Shown: positions 27,282 through 34,365 of the stretch, piece after piece | Layout: every line of letters begins with the position of its first letter | How positions within the stretch are numbered: the first letter of the stretch is position 1 | NCBI GenBank assembly: GCA_900321005.1 | Contig: ONUF01000025.1 | Location: 1 to 35,211 of the forward strand | Direction: 5' to 3' | Origin: an uncultured Bacteroidales bacterium | Lineage (GTDB): Bacteria > Bacteroidota > Bacteroidia > Bacteroidales > Paludibacteraceae | DNA length: 35,211 bases | Program-made: the position numbers and the translations under genes | The notes under the pieces: model-generated | What the model was told of the DNA's origin: nothing | Databases searched by the model: none | Seen by the model: the letters and a program-made list of their open reading frames with translations, nothing else

Positions 27282-27962
27282 TTAAAAGCCGAGTACTTTG
27301 TCTAATTGTTCGTGTAAGCGCGCACCTTTCTGCTCCAGTTCTTTACGAACTGCTTTGCGCGTAGCCTCTTTTGCCATTTCGGCATTATAAGCGATGCGAA
27401 CAAGTACCTCATAGTTCTTCTTACTGTTGACGCGGTAACATTCCATCACAGGAATAGTACGACCTATTGACTGCGAGATGAGGTTCTTCGAAGCCATTAC
27501 AGTTTCTACGATAGATTCGGCATCCTCGGCAGAGAGTTGTTTATTGCCAACGGTATTCTCTATAAGCGCCGTTACTTCTGTCTGAATTTGGCCGGCGAGG
27601 TTGTTGATAGCCAGTGAAAGAGCAGCGGTCTTTGCCGCGTCATAATTACCGGCTACCGATGAAGCCTCACCCATGATATATTTCGGGAATAAACTTTCAT
27701 CATATTCATATTGCATCAAATAAACGCGCTCCAATTGTCTATCTAATGGTAGTTCGCCCGGTTTTACTAACCAACCTTCTTTAGTAAGGCGTTTTGTCTC
27801 CCTCTTTACTACTTTGTCTACTCGTGCATTTAATTCTTTTTTGGCGAGTTTACGAATCTCCTGACGTTCCTTACGGATTTCTTTTTGCTCACTTTTGTTG
27901 TCTGCAAATACAAATCCACACGCAACGATTAAGGCCATTGCTACCGTCATAATCTTTTTCAT
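27282..27962 (-). CDS. LPP20-related exported protein, first gene of the operon
   Basis: 226 residues. The N-terminus MKKIMTVAMALIVAC contains IVAC, a possible lipobox at Cys15; cleavage by ordinary signal peptidase after VFA (about residue 20) is equally possible. A very charged helix (about 22-62) leads to LTKEGWLVKPGELPLDRQLE, YPKY-like FPKYIMGEASSVAGNYDAAK, then a helical ALSLAINNLAGQIQTEVTALI and VMASKNLISQSIGRTIPV. The Ala-rich helix plus beta pattern is that of LPP20-like domains. I recall similar proteins in Bacteroides. No promoter of the standard form was found upstream. Confidence 0.7.
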   Translation of the reverse strand: MKKIMTVAMALIVACGFVFADNKSEQKEIRKERQEIRKLAKKELNARVDKVVKRETKRLTKEGWLVKPGELPLDRQLERVYLMQYEYDESLFPKYIMGEASSVAGNYDAAKTAALSLAINNLAGQIQTEVTALIENTVGNKQLSAEDAESIVETVMASKNLISQSIGRTIPVMECYRVNSKKNYEVLVRIAYNAEMAKEATRKAVRKELEQKGARLHEQLDKVLGF

Positions 27963-28566
27963 GATGTTTATAAATTTAGTTAGTTTTGCCTACTCACTTG
28001 GCTTTTCGGCTTACTCCGTTATATTTTCTAAATATCATTTCGGGTCAAAATAAGGGGCAGAAAGATTGCGGCATTAAGGCATTGCCTGGCAATCCTAGAC
28101 CTTGTTATTTTAAATTCAATATAACTTACTGTATTTCATTCACTTACGGCAACGTAAAAAATGTCACTAAATCATCATTTTTCACTTTTCATTTGCACTT
28201 TCAAATCCCTCTATGCTAACTACTCTAAGCTACACCTACACGCACAAAAAAAGCGTAGAGTTCAAATTGATCTTCACGCTTTCCAAGGGCTTCGCAATCC
28301 CCGCAACAAGTAGAAAAACAACCGAAATCCACGCCCGATATGTACAACCCGCCCGCCCTAGATGCGAGCGTGGATAATATACATATCCACGAGGACATTC
28401 ATTGTTGCTGTCTGGACTTGTTGCTGAATGTTGCGAAGATTCTGGAAAGTCGCAAACAACGTTTCAATAAACGCCTTTTATTATGTCACCGCTTTTTTAC
28501 GCTGTCGGTGCCAGCAGTTTTGTTTTACGTCACAGTCAGGACGGCCGCTATTATCCCGCGGCGAGG
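27963..28566. other. 604-bp region without a convincing gene, rich in stem-loops
   Basis: No ORF on either strand has a recognisable product. The left 280 bp look plain. From 28327 to 28510 there are successive stems: ATCCACGC/GCGTGGAT (28327-28334 with 28368-28375), the competing CGTGGATA/TATCCACG (28369-28376 with 28384-28391), ACATTCA/TGAATGT (28395-28401 with 28425-28431), TTGCGA/TCGCAA (28431-28436 with 28450-28455), CGTTT/AAACG (28460-28464 with 28469-28473) and CACCG/CGGTG (28487-28491 with 28506-28510). TTGTTGCTG occurs twice (28402-28410, 28418-28426). A leftward terminator-like hairpin lies at 28246-28281. Confidence 0.6.
28246..28281 (-). terminator. Leftward terminator-like hairpin
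   Basis: AAGCGT (28251-28256) pairs with ACGCTT (28276-28281), extended by AGA/TCT with a bulge. Several A to the left become a U-tract on the minus strand. It could end the DUF4160/DUF2442 transcript, 285 nt beyond the last stop, or an RNA in between. Confidence 0.55.
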
Positions 28567-28815
28567 TTAGGCTACCGCATGCGTAGTCCTATATGCATTT
28601 TGTTCTTTCGATGCGAAAAAGCCTTCAAAAGACAAATCTTCATCTAACGCGGGCCAATGAAGACCAAACGGAGAGCGCGTATATGCTTGACGCTCCTTTG
28701 CAGACGCATTGCGCAACGATACATAGTCGTCAAACTGTTCGCAGGCTTGACGACCATCCGTTGTTTCGATCCAAACAGCGTTGTCTGTAAGCCAAATTTT
28801 CTTTACATCAATCAT
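28567..28815 (-). CDS. DUF2442 protein, second gene of a toxin-antitoxin-like pair
   Basis: 82 residues from the ATG at 28815; a longer frame exists but starts inside the preceding gene. The opening MIDVKKIWLTDNAVWIETTDGR, a short beta sheet, and LHWPALDEDLSFEGFF near the end match DUF2442 (normally LxWPxGxDLxxExLF-like). DUF2442 genes commonly pair with DUF4160 genes and the pair is listed among candidate toxin-antitoxin systems. Which partner would be the toxin is not settled by sequence. It starts 13 nt after the DUF4160 stop. Confidence 0.78.
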   Translation of the reverse strand: MIDVKKIWLTDNAVWIETTDGRQACEQFDDYVSLRNASAKERQAYTRSPFGLHWPALDEDLSFEGFFASKEQNAYRTTHAVA

Positions 28816-28828
28816 AGTTCTTAGGTTT

Positions 28829-29065
28829 TTATTTGTTAAAAAAGTTCTTCCAGTTAGACACAATCGTCTCTTTATTCTCTTCTACCAACGACTCTGCCAA
28901 TTTCAATTCGGCCGGCTTTAACCCATGATTGTCTAATAGACATACGTCAGGCAGCACTTGGAAACGTGCCTCGGCATCTCCCTTGATCACGTGAACATGA
29001 ATGGGCTCATGGTCATTGGAATAAAACATGAATCGAAATCCAAAGACTATAAATAACGTTGGCAT
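28829..29065 (-). CDS. DUF4160 protein, first gene of a toxin-antitoxin-like pair
   Basis: 78 residues, normal length. Seen: MPTLFIVFGFRFMFYSNDHEPIHVHV, the family hallmark (structure: I..G..i.mY..DH.PPHfHv), then DAEARFQVLPDVCLLDN, and a C-terminal helix ending SNWKNFFNK (usual form: w...n..eL...W). It has its own promoter (29094-29124) and is followed by DUF2442. There is no toxin motif of known chemistry. The role in a toxin-antitoxin system is known only as a prediction for the family. Confidence 0.82.
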   Translation of the reverse strand: MPTLFIVFGFRFMFYSNDHEPIHVHVIKGDAEARFQVLPDVCLLDNHGLKPAELKLAESLVEENKETIVSNWKNFFNK

Positions 29066-29093
29066 AATTGTTCGTACTTTTGATTTTGCGCTG

Positions 29094-29124
29094 CAAAATT
29101 AGTAATAATTTTTGATATATGCAA
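29094..29124 (-). promoter_or_regulatory. Promoter of the DUF4160/DUF2442 pair
   Basis: On the minus strand, TTG (29124-29122), 20 nt, TAATTTTG (29101-29094), followed by CAGCGCAAAA. A perfect inverted repeat (29128-29147) begins 3 bp upstream of the -33 element. Confidence 0.8.
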
Positions 29125-29151
29125 GAGTTTGTATATTTTTATACAAAAAAG
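29119..29151. repeat. Dispersed 33-nt element with inverted repeat, copy 2
   Basis: ATGCAAGAG then TTTGTATA-TTTT-TATACAAA (29128-29147) and more A; copy 1 is at 22668-22700. Here the element covers the -33 box of the promoter, so the palindrome could be an operator or an upstream activating element. Confidence 0.75.
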
Positions 29152-29164
29152 TCCCCTAAAGGGA
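29144..29164 (-). terminator. Weak leftward terminator after dprA
   Basis: TCCC (29152-29155) and GGGA (29161-29164) form a short stem; the A-run at 29145-29150 gives a U-tract on the minus strand. It lies 28 nt beyond the dprA stop. Confidence 0.4.
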
Positions 29165-29191
29165 GCCAGTGCGTATTTATGGATCACTTTT

Positions 29192-30094
29192 TTATTGCAC
29201 AAAACGATAAAAGCCGCCAGGAAGGGAGCGAACGAGACCTTGGAGCTCGAGCATCATAAGGTCAGAAGACACCTCAGAATAGGGTCGCTCGGTTTGCTGA
29301 ACAAGGAGGTTGATATGAAGTCCGTCTTCGGCCTGCTGGAGCCGCTTGAGCAGGTCTCGTTGAGTTTCGGAAAGGTCGTCCATCAGATCAATGAGTTGCA
29401 GCTGGACGGGTTGATTCTTGGCGTTCTTGGTACGCCAGTTCATCGACTCGATGAGTTCGGCGGCATTATGGATAAGTTGGGCCTTATTGCGGCGGATAAG
29501 GAGGTTGCAGCCTATCGATGTCTCGTCCGTCGGTCGGCCCGGAAAAGCGAACAGTTCGCGGTCATAATCCAAGGCACAACGGGCGGTACAGAGGCTTCCG
29601 CCTTTGACTTTGCTCTCCACAATTACTACCGCATCCGCCAGTCCGGCGATGATACGGTTGCGTTGGAGGAAGTTACCGGCAAAACTCTCCGTTCCCTCCG
29701 GATATTCGGAGACGAGTCCGCCATTCTCCATCGCCGCGTTCGCTTCGTTGATATGCTGATACGGGTACATCTTATCCAGACCGTGAGCGAGCACCATGAT
29801 GGTCGGCACGCCGTATTGAATGGCGGCTCGATGGGCGGCGATATCGATGCCGTACGCCCCGCCGGAGACGATCGTGACGGACTCCAGTTGGGCCGCCAGA
29901 TCGCGCACCAGGGCATTCGTCAGTTCGCGTCCGCGTTCGGTAGCATGGCGGGTGCCAACGATAGCCACGACATGGCCCTCCATCGAAGGGATATTTCCCT
30001 TGACGAAGAGCTGTGCCGGCTTATCGTAACACTCCCTCAGACGGTAAGGATAGTCCTCATCGTCCGGTTTCCAAACGCGGATGGGATACGTCAT
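29192..30094 (-). CDS. dprA: DNA-processing protein DprA, short form
   Basis: 300 residues. DprA binds incoming single-stranded DNA in natural transformation and loads RecA; many non-competent bacteria also carry it. Seen: the Rossmann-like core with AIVGTRHATERGR (44-56), VSGGAYGIDIAAH (76-88), AHGLDKMYPYQH (103-114), SEYPEGTESFAGNFLQRNRIIAGLADAVVIVE split over 129-160 and AFPGRPTDETSIGCNLLI, then a C-terminal winged helix (about 235-300). The N-terminal SAM-like domain of about 70 residues, usual in Bacteroidetes DprA, is absent: an in-frame TAA (the upp stop) lies two codons before the ATG. Directly coupled to upp. Confidence 0.93.
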   Translation of the reverse strand: MTYPIRVWKPDDEDYPYRLRECYDKPAQLFVKGNIPSMEGHVVAIVGTRHATERGRELTNALVRDLAAQLESVTIVSGGAYGIDIAAHRAAIQYGVPTIMVLAHGLDKMYPYQHINEANAAMENGGLVSEYPEGTESFAGNFLQRNRIIAGLADAVVIVESKVKGGSLCTARCALDYDRELFAFPGRPTDETSIGCNLLIRRNKAQLIHNAAELIESMNWRTKNAKNQPVQLQLIDLMDDLSETQRDLLKRLQQAEDGLHINLLVQQTERPYSEVSSDLMMLELQGLVRSLPGGFYRFVQ

Positions 30095-30097
30095 GAC

Positions 30098-30772
30098 TTA
30101 ACTGCGGTCGGATAAGTGCACCTTGACACCATAACAGAGGTCACCTGCATCGCCCAGACCGGGAACGATATATTTCTTGTCGTTGAGGACGGGGTCAATC
30201 GCGGCGCACCACAGCGTGACATCGGGACTATCGTTCAGTTCGCGACGCATGTAGTCGATGGCCTGCGGCGTGGCGATGGCGCAGCAGAGGTGAGTATGGG
30301 CAGGTTTGCCGTGACGCAGGAGGGCCAGATACCCCACCTCCATCGACATACCTGTCGCCAACATCGGATCGGCTACGATGAGGGTCTTTCCTTCGATAGA
30401 AGGCGCCGCCATATACTCGGCTACGATCTCCAGTTCACCTTTGCCATTGACGCGGCGATAGGCGCTAAGGAAGGCATTCTCGGCGCGGTCAAAGATGTTA
30501 AGAAATCCCTGATGCAGCGGCAGTCCGGCGCGGAGGATGGTAGCCAGCACGAGTTGATCGGAGATGGTGTTGACCGGCGCGATACCAAGGGGTGTCTGCA
30601 CGTCGGTTTGATCGTAATTCAGCGCCTTGCTGACCTCTATGGCCATAAACTCACCGATACGCTCAATGTTACGACGGAAACGGAGAGGGTCCTTCTGGAT
30701 CTCCACGTCGCGAATCTCGCGCAGGAACATATTGAGCACACTATTGTGCTCGGAGAGATTGATGACCTTCAT
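30098..30772 (-). CDS. upp: Uracil phosphoribosyltransferase
   Basis: 224 residues. Converts uracil and PRPP to UMP in pyrimidine salvage, in the cytoplasm. Seen: the PRPP-binding loop in VADPMLATGMS (133-143) and the uracil-binding end YIVPGLGDAGD (201-211). The N-terminal region with IGEFMAIEVSKAL and the conserved LRAGLPLHQG are as expected. The start shares one base with the stop of the coiled-coil protein gene (TAATG), and dprA follows after three nucleotides, so all three are translationally coupled. Confidence 0.96.
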   Translation of the reverse strand: MKVINLSEHNSVLNMFLREIRDVEIQKDPLRFRRNIERIGEFMAIEVSKALNYDQTDVQTPLGIAPVNTISDQLVLATILRAGLPLHQGFLNIFDRAENAFLSAYRRVNGKGELEIVAEYMAAPSIEGKTLIVADPMLATGMSMEVGYLALLRHGKPAHTHLCCAIATPQAIDYMRRELNDSPDVTLWCAAIDPVLNDKKYIVPGLGDAGDLCYGVKVHLSDRS

Positions 30773-31413
30773 TACTTCATTTTCTTAGTAGCCTTCAACT
30801 CTGCTTTCAACTCTGTTGAACGCTGCTTGTAGAGCTCTTCGATGCGAGCGAGTTCGCCCTCTTTCTGTACGGTCTCCTGAACGAAGTTCTGCAAGGTGGT
30901 CTGCCAGTTCTGAATAGAGGTCTCGAGATCCGAAACGGAGTGCTGACGCTCAGCTACTTCACGAAGCGAATAACCTAACTCCTTCTGCTGTTTCTCGAGC
31001 ATCTGCGAGTAGTTCTCGCGTGCGTCCTTGTTCAGACGGCGGTTGGAGTTCAGCTTGCGTTGTTGCTTCTCGATGGACTTCTGCATGGACTTGAGTGCAG
31101 ACTCTTCTTTGTCATAGACTTTCTTGAGCTCGCCGGTCATCTTCAATGCATCTTTGAGCGAACCGTCCATCTCTTTGGCATGCGCCTTCTCATCCTTGAG
31201 TTCGGCTTTCGCAGCCTTAATCTGGTCACCGTTCTTCGACAAGTCTTTGTCCAGGACGTCGAGCGCCGCACGATACATAGTAGGTTCGTTGAAATACTTC
31301 GCACGGAGGGAGTCAATCACTACATCAGGGATTTCGATGTTTAACGGGGCTACATGTTGCGCCATTGCGCTTAATCCAAGGGCCAGAAAGGCCATTACAA
31401 AAATCTTTCTCAT
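30772..31413 (-). CDS. Secreted coiled-coil protein
   Basis: 213 residues. Signal peptide cleaved after AMA (about residue 18). A short N-terminal part (about 19-50) is followed by an almost unbroken run of heptad-like charged helix from about 55 to 205 (many K, E, Q and L), ending in a basic tail. Predicted to be an elongated periplasmic coiled coil. I do not recognise a named family. It is first in an operon with upp and dprA, behind a promoter that interlocks with a divergent one. The link to nucleotide salvage is probably only genomic. Confidence 0.7.
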   Translation of the reverse strand: MRKIFVMAFLALGLSAMAQHVAPLNIEIPDVVIDSLRAKYFNEPTMYRAALDVLDKDLSKNGDQIKAAKAELKDEKAHAKEMDGSLKDALKMTGELKKVYDKEESALKSMQKSIEKQQRKLNSNRRLNKDARENYSQMLEKQQKELGYSLREVAERQHSVSDLETSIQNWQTTLQNFVQETVQKEGELARIEELYKQRSTELKAELKATKKMK

Positions 31414-31446
31414 TGCTAAATATATTTAGAGTTTGTTAAATTTTGG

Positions 31447-31477
31447 CGCAAAGATAATATAAAATTTGCACATATGC
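31447..31477 (-). promoter_or_regulatory. Promoter of the coiled-coil/upp/dprA operon
   Basis: On the minus strand, TTG (31477-31475), 20 nt, TATCTTTG (31454-31447), then CGCCAAAA. It overlaps the divergent promoter at 31463-31494. Confidence 0.85.
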
Positions 31478-31494
31478 AAAAAAAAGTGTAACTT
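31463..31494 (+). promoter_or_regulatory. Promoter of the DUF5063/exonuclease/phosphatase operon
   Basis: TTTG (31463-31466), 20 nt, TAACTTTG (31487-31494). Its -33 element lies in the spacer of the leftward promoter and vice versa, so the two cannot be occupied by polymerase at once. Confidence 0.85.
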
Positions 31495-31516
31495 TGCACA
31501 AAATTTGTGATAAGAT

Positions 31517-32026
31517 ATGAAAAAATTCACATACGACGAGGCAACAATAGCTTTTGTGACAGCGGCGGCACAGGCCTGTCTGCTCATCGAGAAAAGCAAT
31601 GAGCACGAGCGCGGAGAGTGGCGTGAGCAAATGCTTCGGCTGTTGCCGGTGCTATACCTGCGGGCGCGGCTGTTGAACCAAGAGGAGGAGATGGAGGACG
31701 AAGAGCCGCAGCGGTTTGTGACGGAGGAGGATTATAACTTTGCGTTGGTGGGTATTCGCGAACTGATGGGTTCGGACGATGCGTACCTTGACGTGTTCGT
31801 CGATCAAGGCGTTTATACTGACGAGGTTCAGACGGCGTATATCTCGGAACAACTGGCTGATATCTACCAGGAGCTCAAGGACTTGGCGGCAGGATTCCAG
31901 ACAGGCAACGAGACCGTCATGCACGATGCGGTGGTCGTTTGCCGCGAAGCGTTTAAGGAACATTGGGGACAGAAGGTTTTAGCTGTAATGAGGGCGTTGC
32001 ATGCCATATCAGACACATCATATTAA
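31517..32026 (+). CDS. DUF5063 protein
   Basis: 169 residues, acidic, all-helical in appearance, cytoplasmic (no signal peptide). Seen: FVTAAAQACLLIEK at the start, LRLLPVLYLRARLL, EDYNFALVGIRELMGSDDAYLDVF, and QLADIYQELKDLAAGFQTGNETVMHDAVVVCREAFKEHWGQKVLAVMRALH near the end (segments of it are conserved in DUF5063). Function unknown. In Bacteroides-type genomes it commonly lies just before a 3'-5' exonuclease, as here, where the two overlap by 26 nt. It may modulate or accompany the exonuclease. Confidence 0.82.
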   Translation: MKKFTYDEATIAFVTAAAQACLLIEKSNEHERGEWREQMLRLLPVLYLRARLLNQEEEMEDEEPQRFVTEEDYNFALVGIRELMGSDDAYLDVFVDQGVYTDEVQTAYISEQLADIYQELKDLAAGFQTGNETVMHDAVVVCREAFKEHWGQKVLAVMRALHAISDTSY

Positions 32027-32837
32027 CAAAGAATTGCTGCAGTGGATGCCGATAGTGGCATTTGAGGGGGAAGTGATTGTAGTGGATCGCGAGGAGCAAA
32101 TCGCGGAAGCAGTGGCGTATCTAAAAAAGCAGCGAACGATAGGTGTCGATACCGAAGCGCGCCCGAGTTTTCAGCGCGGTACGCACTACCCTACGGCTTT
32201 GGTGCAGATCGCGACGCACGAGCGATGCTATCTTTTCCGGCTCACACATATCGGTATGCCGCAGGAATTAGCGGATATCTTTGCCGACCCGAAGATATGC
32301 AAAGTCGGTCTGGCTTTCAAAGACGATATCAACGGCTTGCGACGCAGGCGGAACTTTGTTCCGGCGAACTGCATTGATGTACAATCGCTCGTGGCACAAT
32401 ACGGAATTCTGGATCTGGGATTGCAGAAAATCTTCGCTATCTGCTTCGGCAAGAAGATCTCAAAAACCCAGCAGTTAACGAACTGGGAGAACACTCATCT
32501 CACGCCCGAGCAGGCGCGGTATGCGAGCACCGATGCCTGGGCGACGCTGCTGATATACGAAGATCTGATGCGACAAGAACCGCTGGCGGACAAAGAAGTG
32601 GAAGCGCTGAAGCGCGAAGACAAAGAGCGGATGATTGAGCATCAACAGGAGATTCAGGACCAGCGTCTGCGCGAACAGGGTATCGAACCGCCGCCCCATA
32701 TGACGCTCGAAGAGCGCGAGGCGCATCAGGCGGCGAAGAGGCGGGAAGCGCGTAAGCGCAAGCGGCAGCGGCAGAGTGCAAGAAAAGCCGCACAACGCAC
32801 AACGGCGAAGAAGCAAGAAAAAAACAATCCAAAATAA
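32001..32837 (+). CDS. DEDDy 3'-5' exonuclease (RNase D/WRN-like) with a basic tail
   Basis: 278 residues. Residues about 20-195 form the exonuclease domain: GVDTEARPS with Asp50 and Glu52 (Exo I), GLAFKDDINGL with the Exo II Asp (108 or 109), and YASTDAWATLLIYEDL with Tyr174 and Asp178 (Exo III, DEDDy class). These coordinate two metals for 3'-end trimming of RNA or DNA. After the domain comes a charged helix and a tail of about 50 residues dominated by R, K, Q and A (AAKRREARKRKRQRQ), probably a nucleic-acid-binding extension. No HRDC domain, so it is not classic RNase D. It overlaps the DUF5063 gene by 26 nt. Confidence 0.88.
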   Translation: MPYQTHHINKELLQWMPIVAFEGEVIVVDREEQIAEAVAYLKKQRTIGVDTEARPSFQRGTHYPTALVQIATHERCYLFRLTHIGMPQELADIFADPKICKVGLAFKDDINGLRRRRNFVPANCIDVQSLVAQYGILDLGLQKIFAICFGKKISKTQQLTNWENTHLTPEQARYASTDAWATLLIYEDLMRQEPLADKEVEALKREDKERMIEHQQEIQDQRLREQGIEPPPHMTLEEREAHQAAKRREARKRKRQRQSARKAAQRTTAKKQEKNNPK

Positions 32838-32838
32838 C

Positions 32839-34236
32839 ATGAAACGATTTATTCTTATGGTGTGCACCGTACTATGTACGCTGTACGCTTTTGGCGAAAT
32901 CAAGTACGTCTTCTATTTCATCGGAGACGGAATGGGAAGCAACCAAGTGCTTGGCGCGGAGATGTATCGCTCGGCGCTGCAGGGTGAGCCTTTAGGGCGC
33001 GTGCAGACGCTGATGACGACCTTCCCGTATTCGGGTAGCGCCAGTTCGTACTCAAAGAGTAACGGCATCACGGACAGTGCGGCTGCCGGTACCTGTCTGG
33101 CGACGGGCCAAAAGACGAAAAACGGGATGTTGGGTCTCGGACCGGACAGCACCCGTCTGACGACCATCGCCGAAGAACTGAAGGCGCAGGGATGGGGCAT
33201 CGGTATCATGACGACCGTAGCTATCGACCATGCAACACCTGGCGCTTTCTACGGGCATGTGAAGAAACGCAGCATGTATTACGAGATCGGTCAGCAACTC
33301 AGCGAGAGCGGTTTTGACTTCTTCGGCGGCGCAGGATTTCATTACCCGCAGGGCAAAAAAGACGATGAGAAAATCAACCTCTACCGCCTGGCGGAAGAAC
33401 GAGGCTATACCGTAGTGCACGGGGCGGAAGAAGTGATTAATTTTCAGGATTCTGCCATCAGTAAGATGATTCTTGTACAAGCAACCGATGACCAAGGTGC
33501 AAAGCACGGCGATAACCTGAGTTATGCTATTGACCGAAAAGAAGGCGATTTGACCTTGCGGCAGATTGTAAGCACCGCTATTCCATTCCTCGCGGCACGT
33601 CATGAGCGATTCTTCATGATGGTCGAAGGCGGCATGATTGATTATGCCTGTCACGGCGATGATGCCGCTACGGCTTTTGGAGAAGTATGGGACATGGACG
33701 AAGCCATGCGCGAAGCGTTTGCGTTCTATCAGCAACATCCGGAGGAGACGTTAATTATTGTGACGGCCGACCATGAGACCGGAGGCCTGGCGCTCGGCAA
33801 CAGCGATTATACGCTGCATTTGGACCTGCTGCAGCATCAGCAGTGCTCGGCTTGGATACTAAGCGATCTCTTTTCGCAATTGTTCAAAGAAAAGCAGAAA
33901 CCTAGTTGGGAGGATGTGAAACGGATATACAAAGAGCAACTGGGTTTCTGGGACAAAGTGGAGATCACGGCGGCCGAGGATGCAGAACTGAAGACCTTAT
34001 TTAAGTCCGCGCGCGCGAAGAAGAGCAAAGACACAAAGACGATGTACAAGACCATCAACGCCTTGGGCGATGCCGGTATTGCGTTGCTGAACCAAAAAGC
34101 ACATATCGGTTGGACGACCCGCGCACACTCCGCGCATGTCGTACCGATCTTCGCTATCGGTCCGGGCGCAGAGATCTTCAGCGGATGGCATGATAACACG
34201 GAGATTGTTCCGCTGATTAAAGAGGCTGTTAAATAG
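32839..34236 (+). CDS. phoA: Alkaline phosphatase, PhoA-type
   Basis: 465 residues from the ATG at 32839, one nucleotide after the exonuclease stop; this start gives a clean signal peptide (MKRFILMVCTVLCTLYAFG). A periplasmic metal-dependent phosphomonoesterase. Seen: YFIGDGMGSNQ with the first metal-binding Asp, NGITDSAAAGTCLATG with the phosphorylated Ser, VEGGMIDYACHGDDA and VTADHETGG with Asp and His metal ligands, and HSAHVVPIFAIGPGAE with the last His. Length suits the family. No Pho-box is visible; it seems to depend on the operon promoter at 31463. A hairpin (34269-34283) and a bidirectional terminator follow. Confidence 0.93.
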   Translation: MKRFILMVCTVLCTLYAFGEIKYVFYFIGDGMGSNQVLGAEMYRSALQGEPLGRVQTLMTTFPYSGSASSYSKSNGITDSAAAGTCLATGQKTKNGMLGLGPDSTRLTTIAEELKAQGWGIGIMTTVAIDHATPGAFYGHVKKRSMYYEIGQQLSESGFDFFGGAGFHYPQGKKDDEKINLYRLAEERGYTVVHGAEEVINFQDSAISKMILVQATDDQGAKHGDNLSYAIDRKEGDLTLRQIVSTAIPFLAARHERFFMMVEGGMIDYACHGDDAATAFGEVWDMDEAMREAFAFYQQHPEETLIIVTADHETGGLALGNSDYTLHLDLLQHQQCSAWILSDLFSQLFKEKQKPSWEDVKRIYKEQLGFWDKVEITAAEDAELKTLFKSARAKKSKDTKTMYKTINALGDAGIALLNQKAHIGWTTRAHSAHVVPIFAIGPGAEIFSGWHDNTEIVPLIKEAVK

Positions 34237-34268
34237 CAGGAAAAATCGAACATTCAACAGGACCATCA

Positions 34269-34283
34269 CGGGACCATGTCCCG
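34269..34283 (+). other. Perfect 6-bp hairpin after the phosphatase gene
   Basis: CGGGAC-CAT-GTCCCG, 33 nt after the stop, no U-tract. It may stabilise the mRNA end ahead of the true terminator. Confidence 0.5.
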
Positions 34284-34315
34284 AGAAAGACCCAATATAG
34301 AACATTTCTGAAACA

Positions 34316-34351
34316 ACAAAAAAGAGGGGCGCCGAAGCGTCCCTCCTTTTT
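34316..34351. terminator. Bidirectional terminator between converging genes
   Basis: GAGGGGCGC (34324-34332) pairs with GCGTCCCTC (34337-34345), with one G-U pair and a CGAA tetraloop. A-rich on the left, five T on the right, so it serves both the phosphatase operon and the leftward surface-protein gene. Confidence 0.92.
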
Positions 34352-34365
34352 GTTAGGGTATTCGT

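Noticed and set aside
28508-28517. GTGCCAGCAG, as in the 16S rRNA 515 region
   Set aside because: Only ten bases match; the flanking sequence has no similarity to rRNA.
28340-28570. 76-codon plus-strand frame in the stem-loop region
   Set aside because: No recognisable product, no promoter, and it crosses several perfect inverted repeats that better explain the region.
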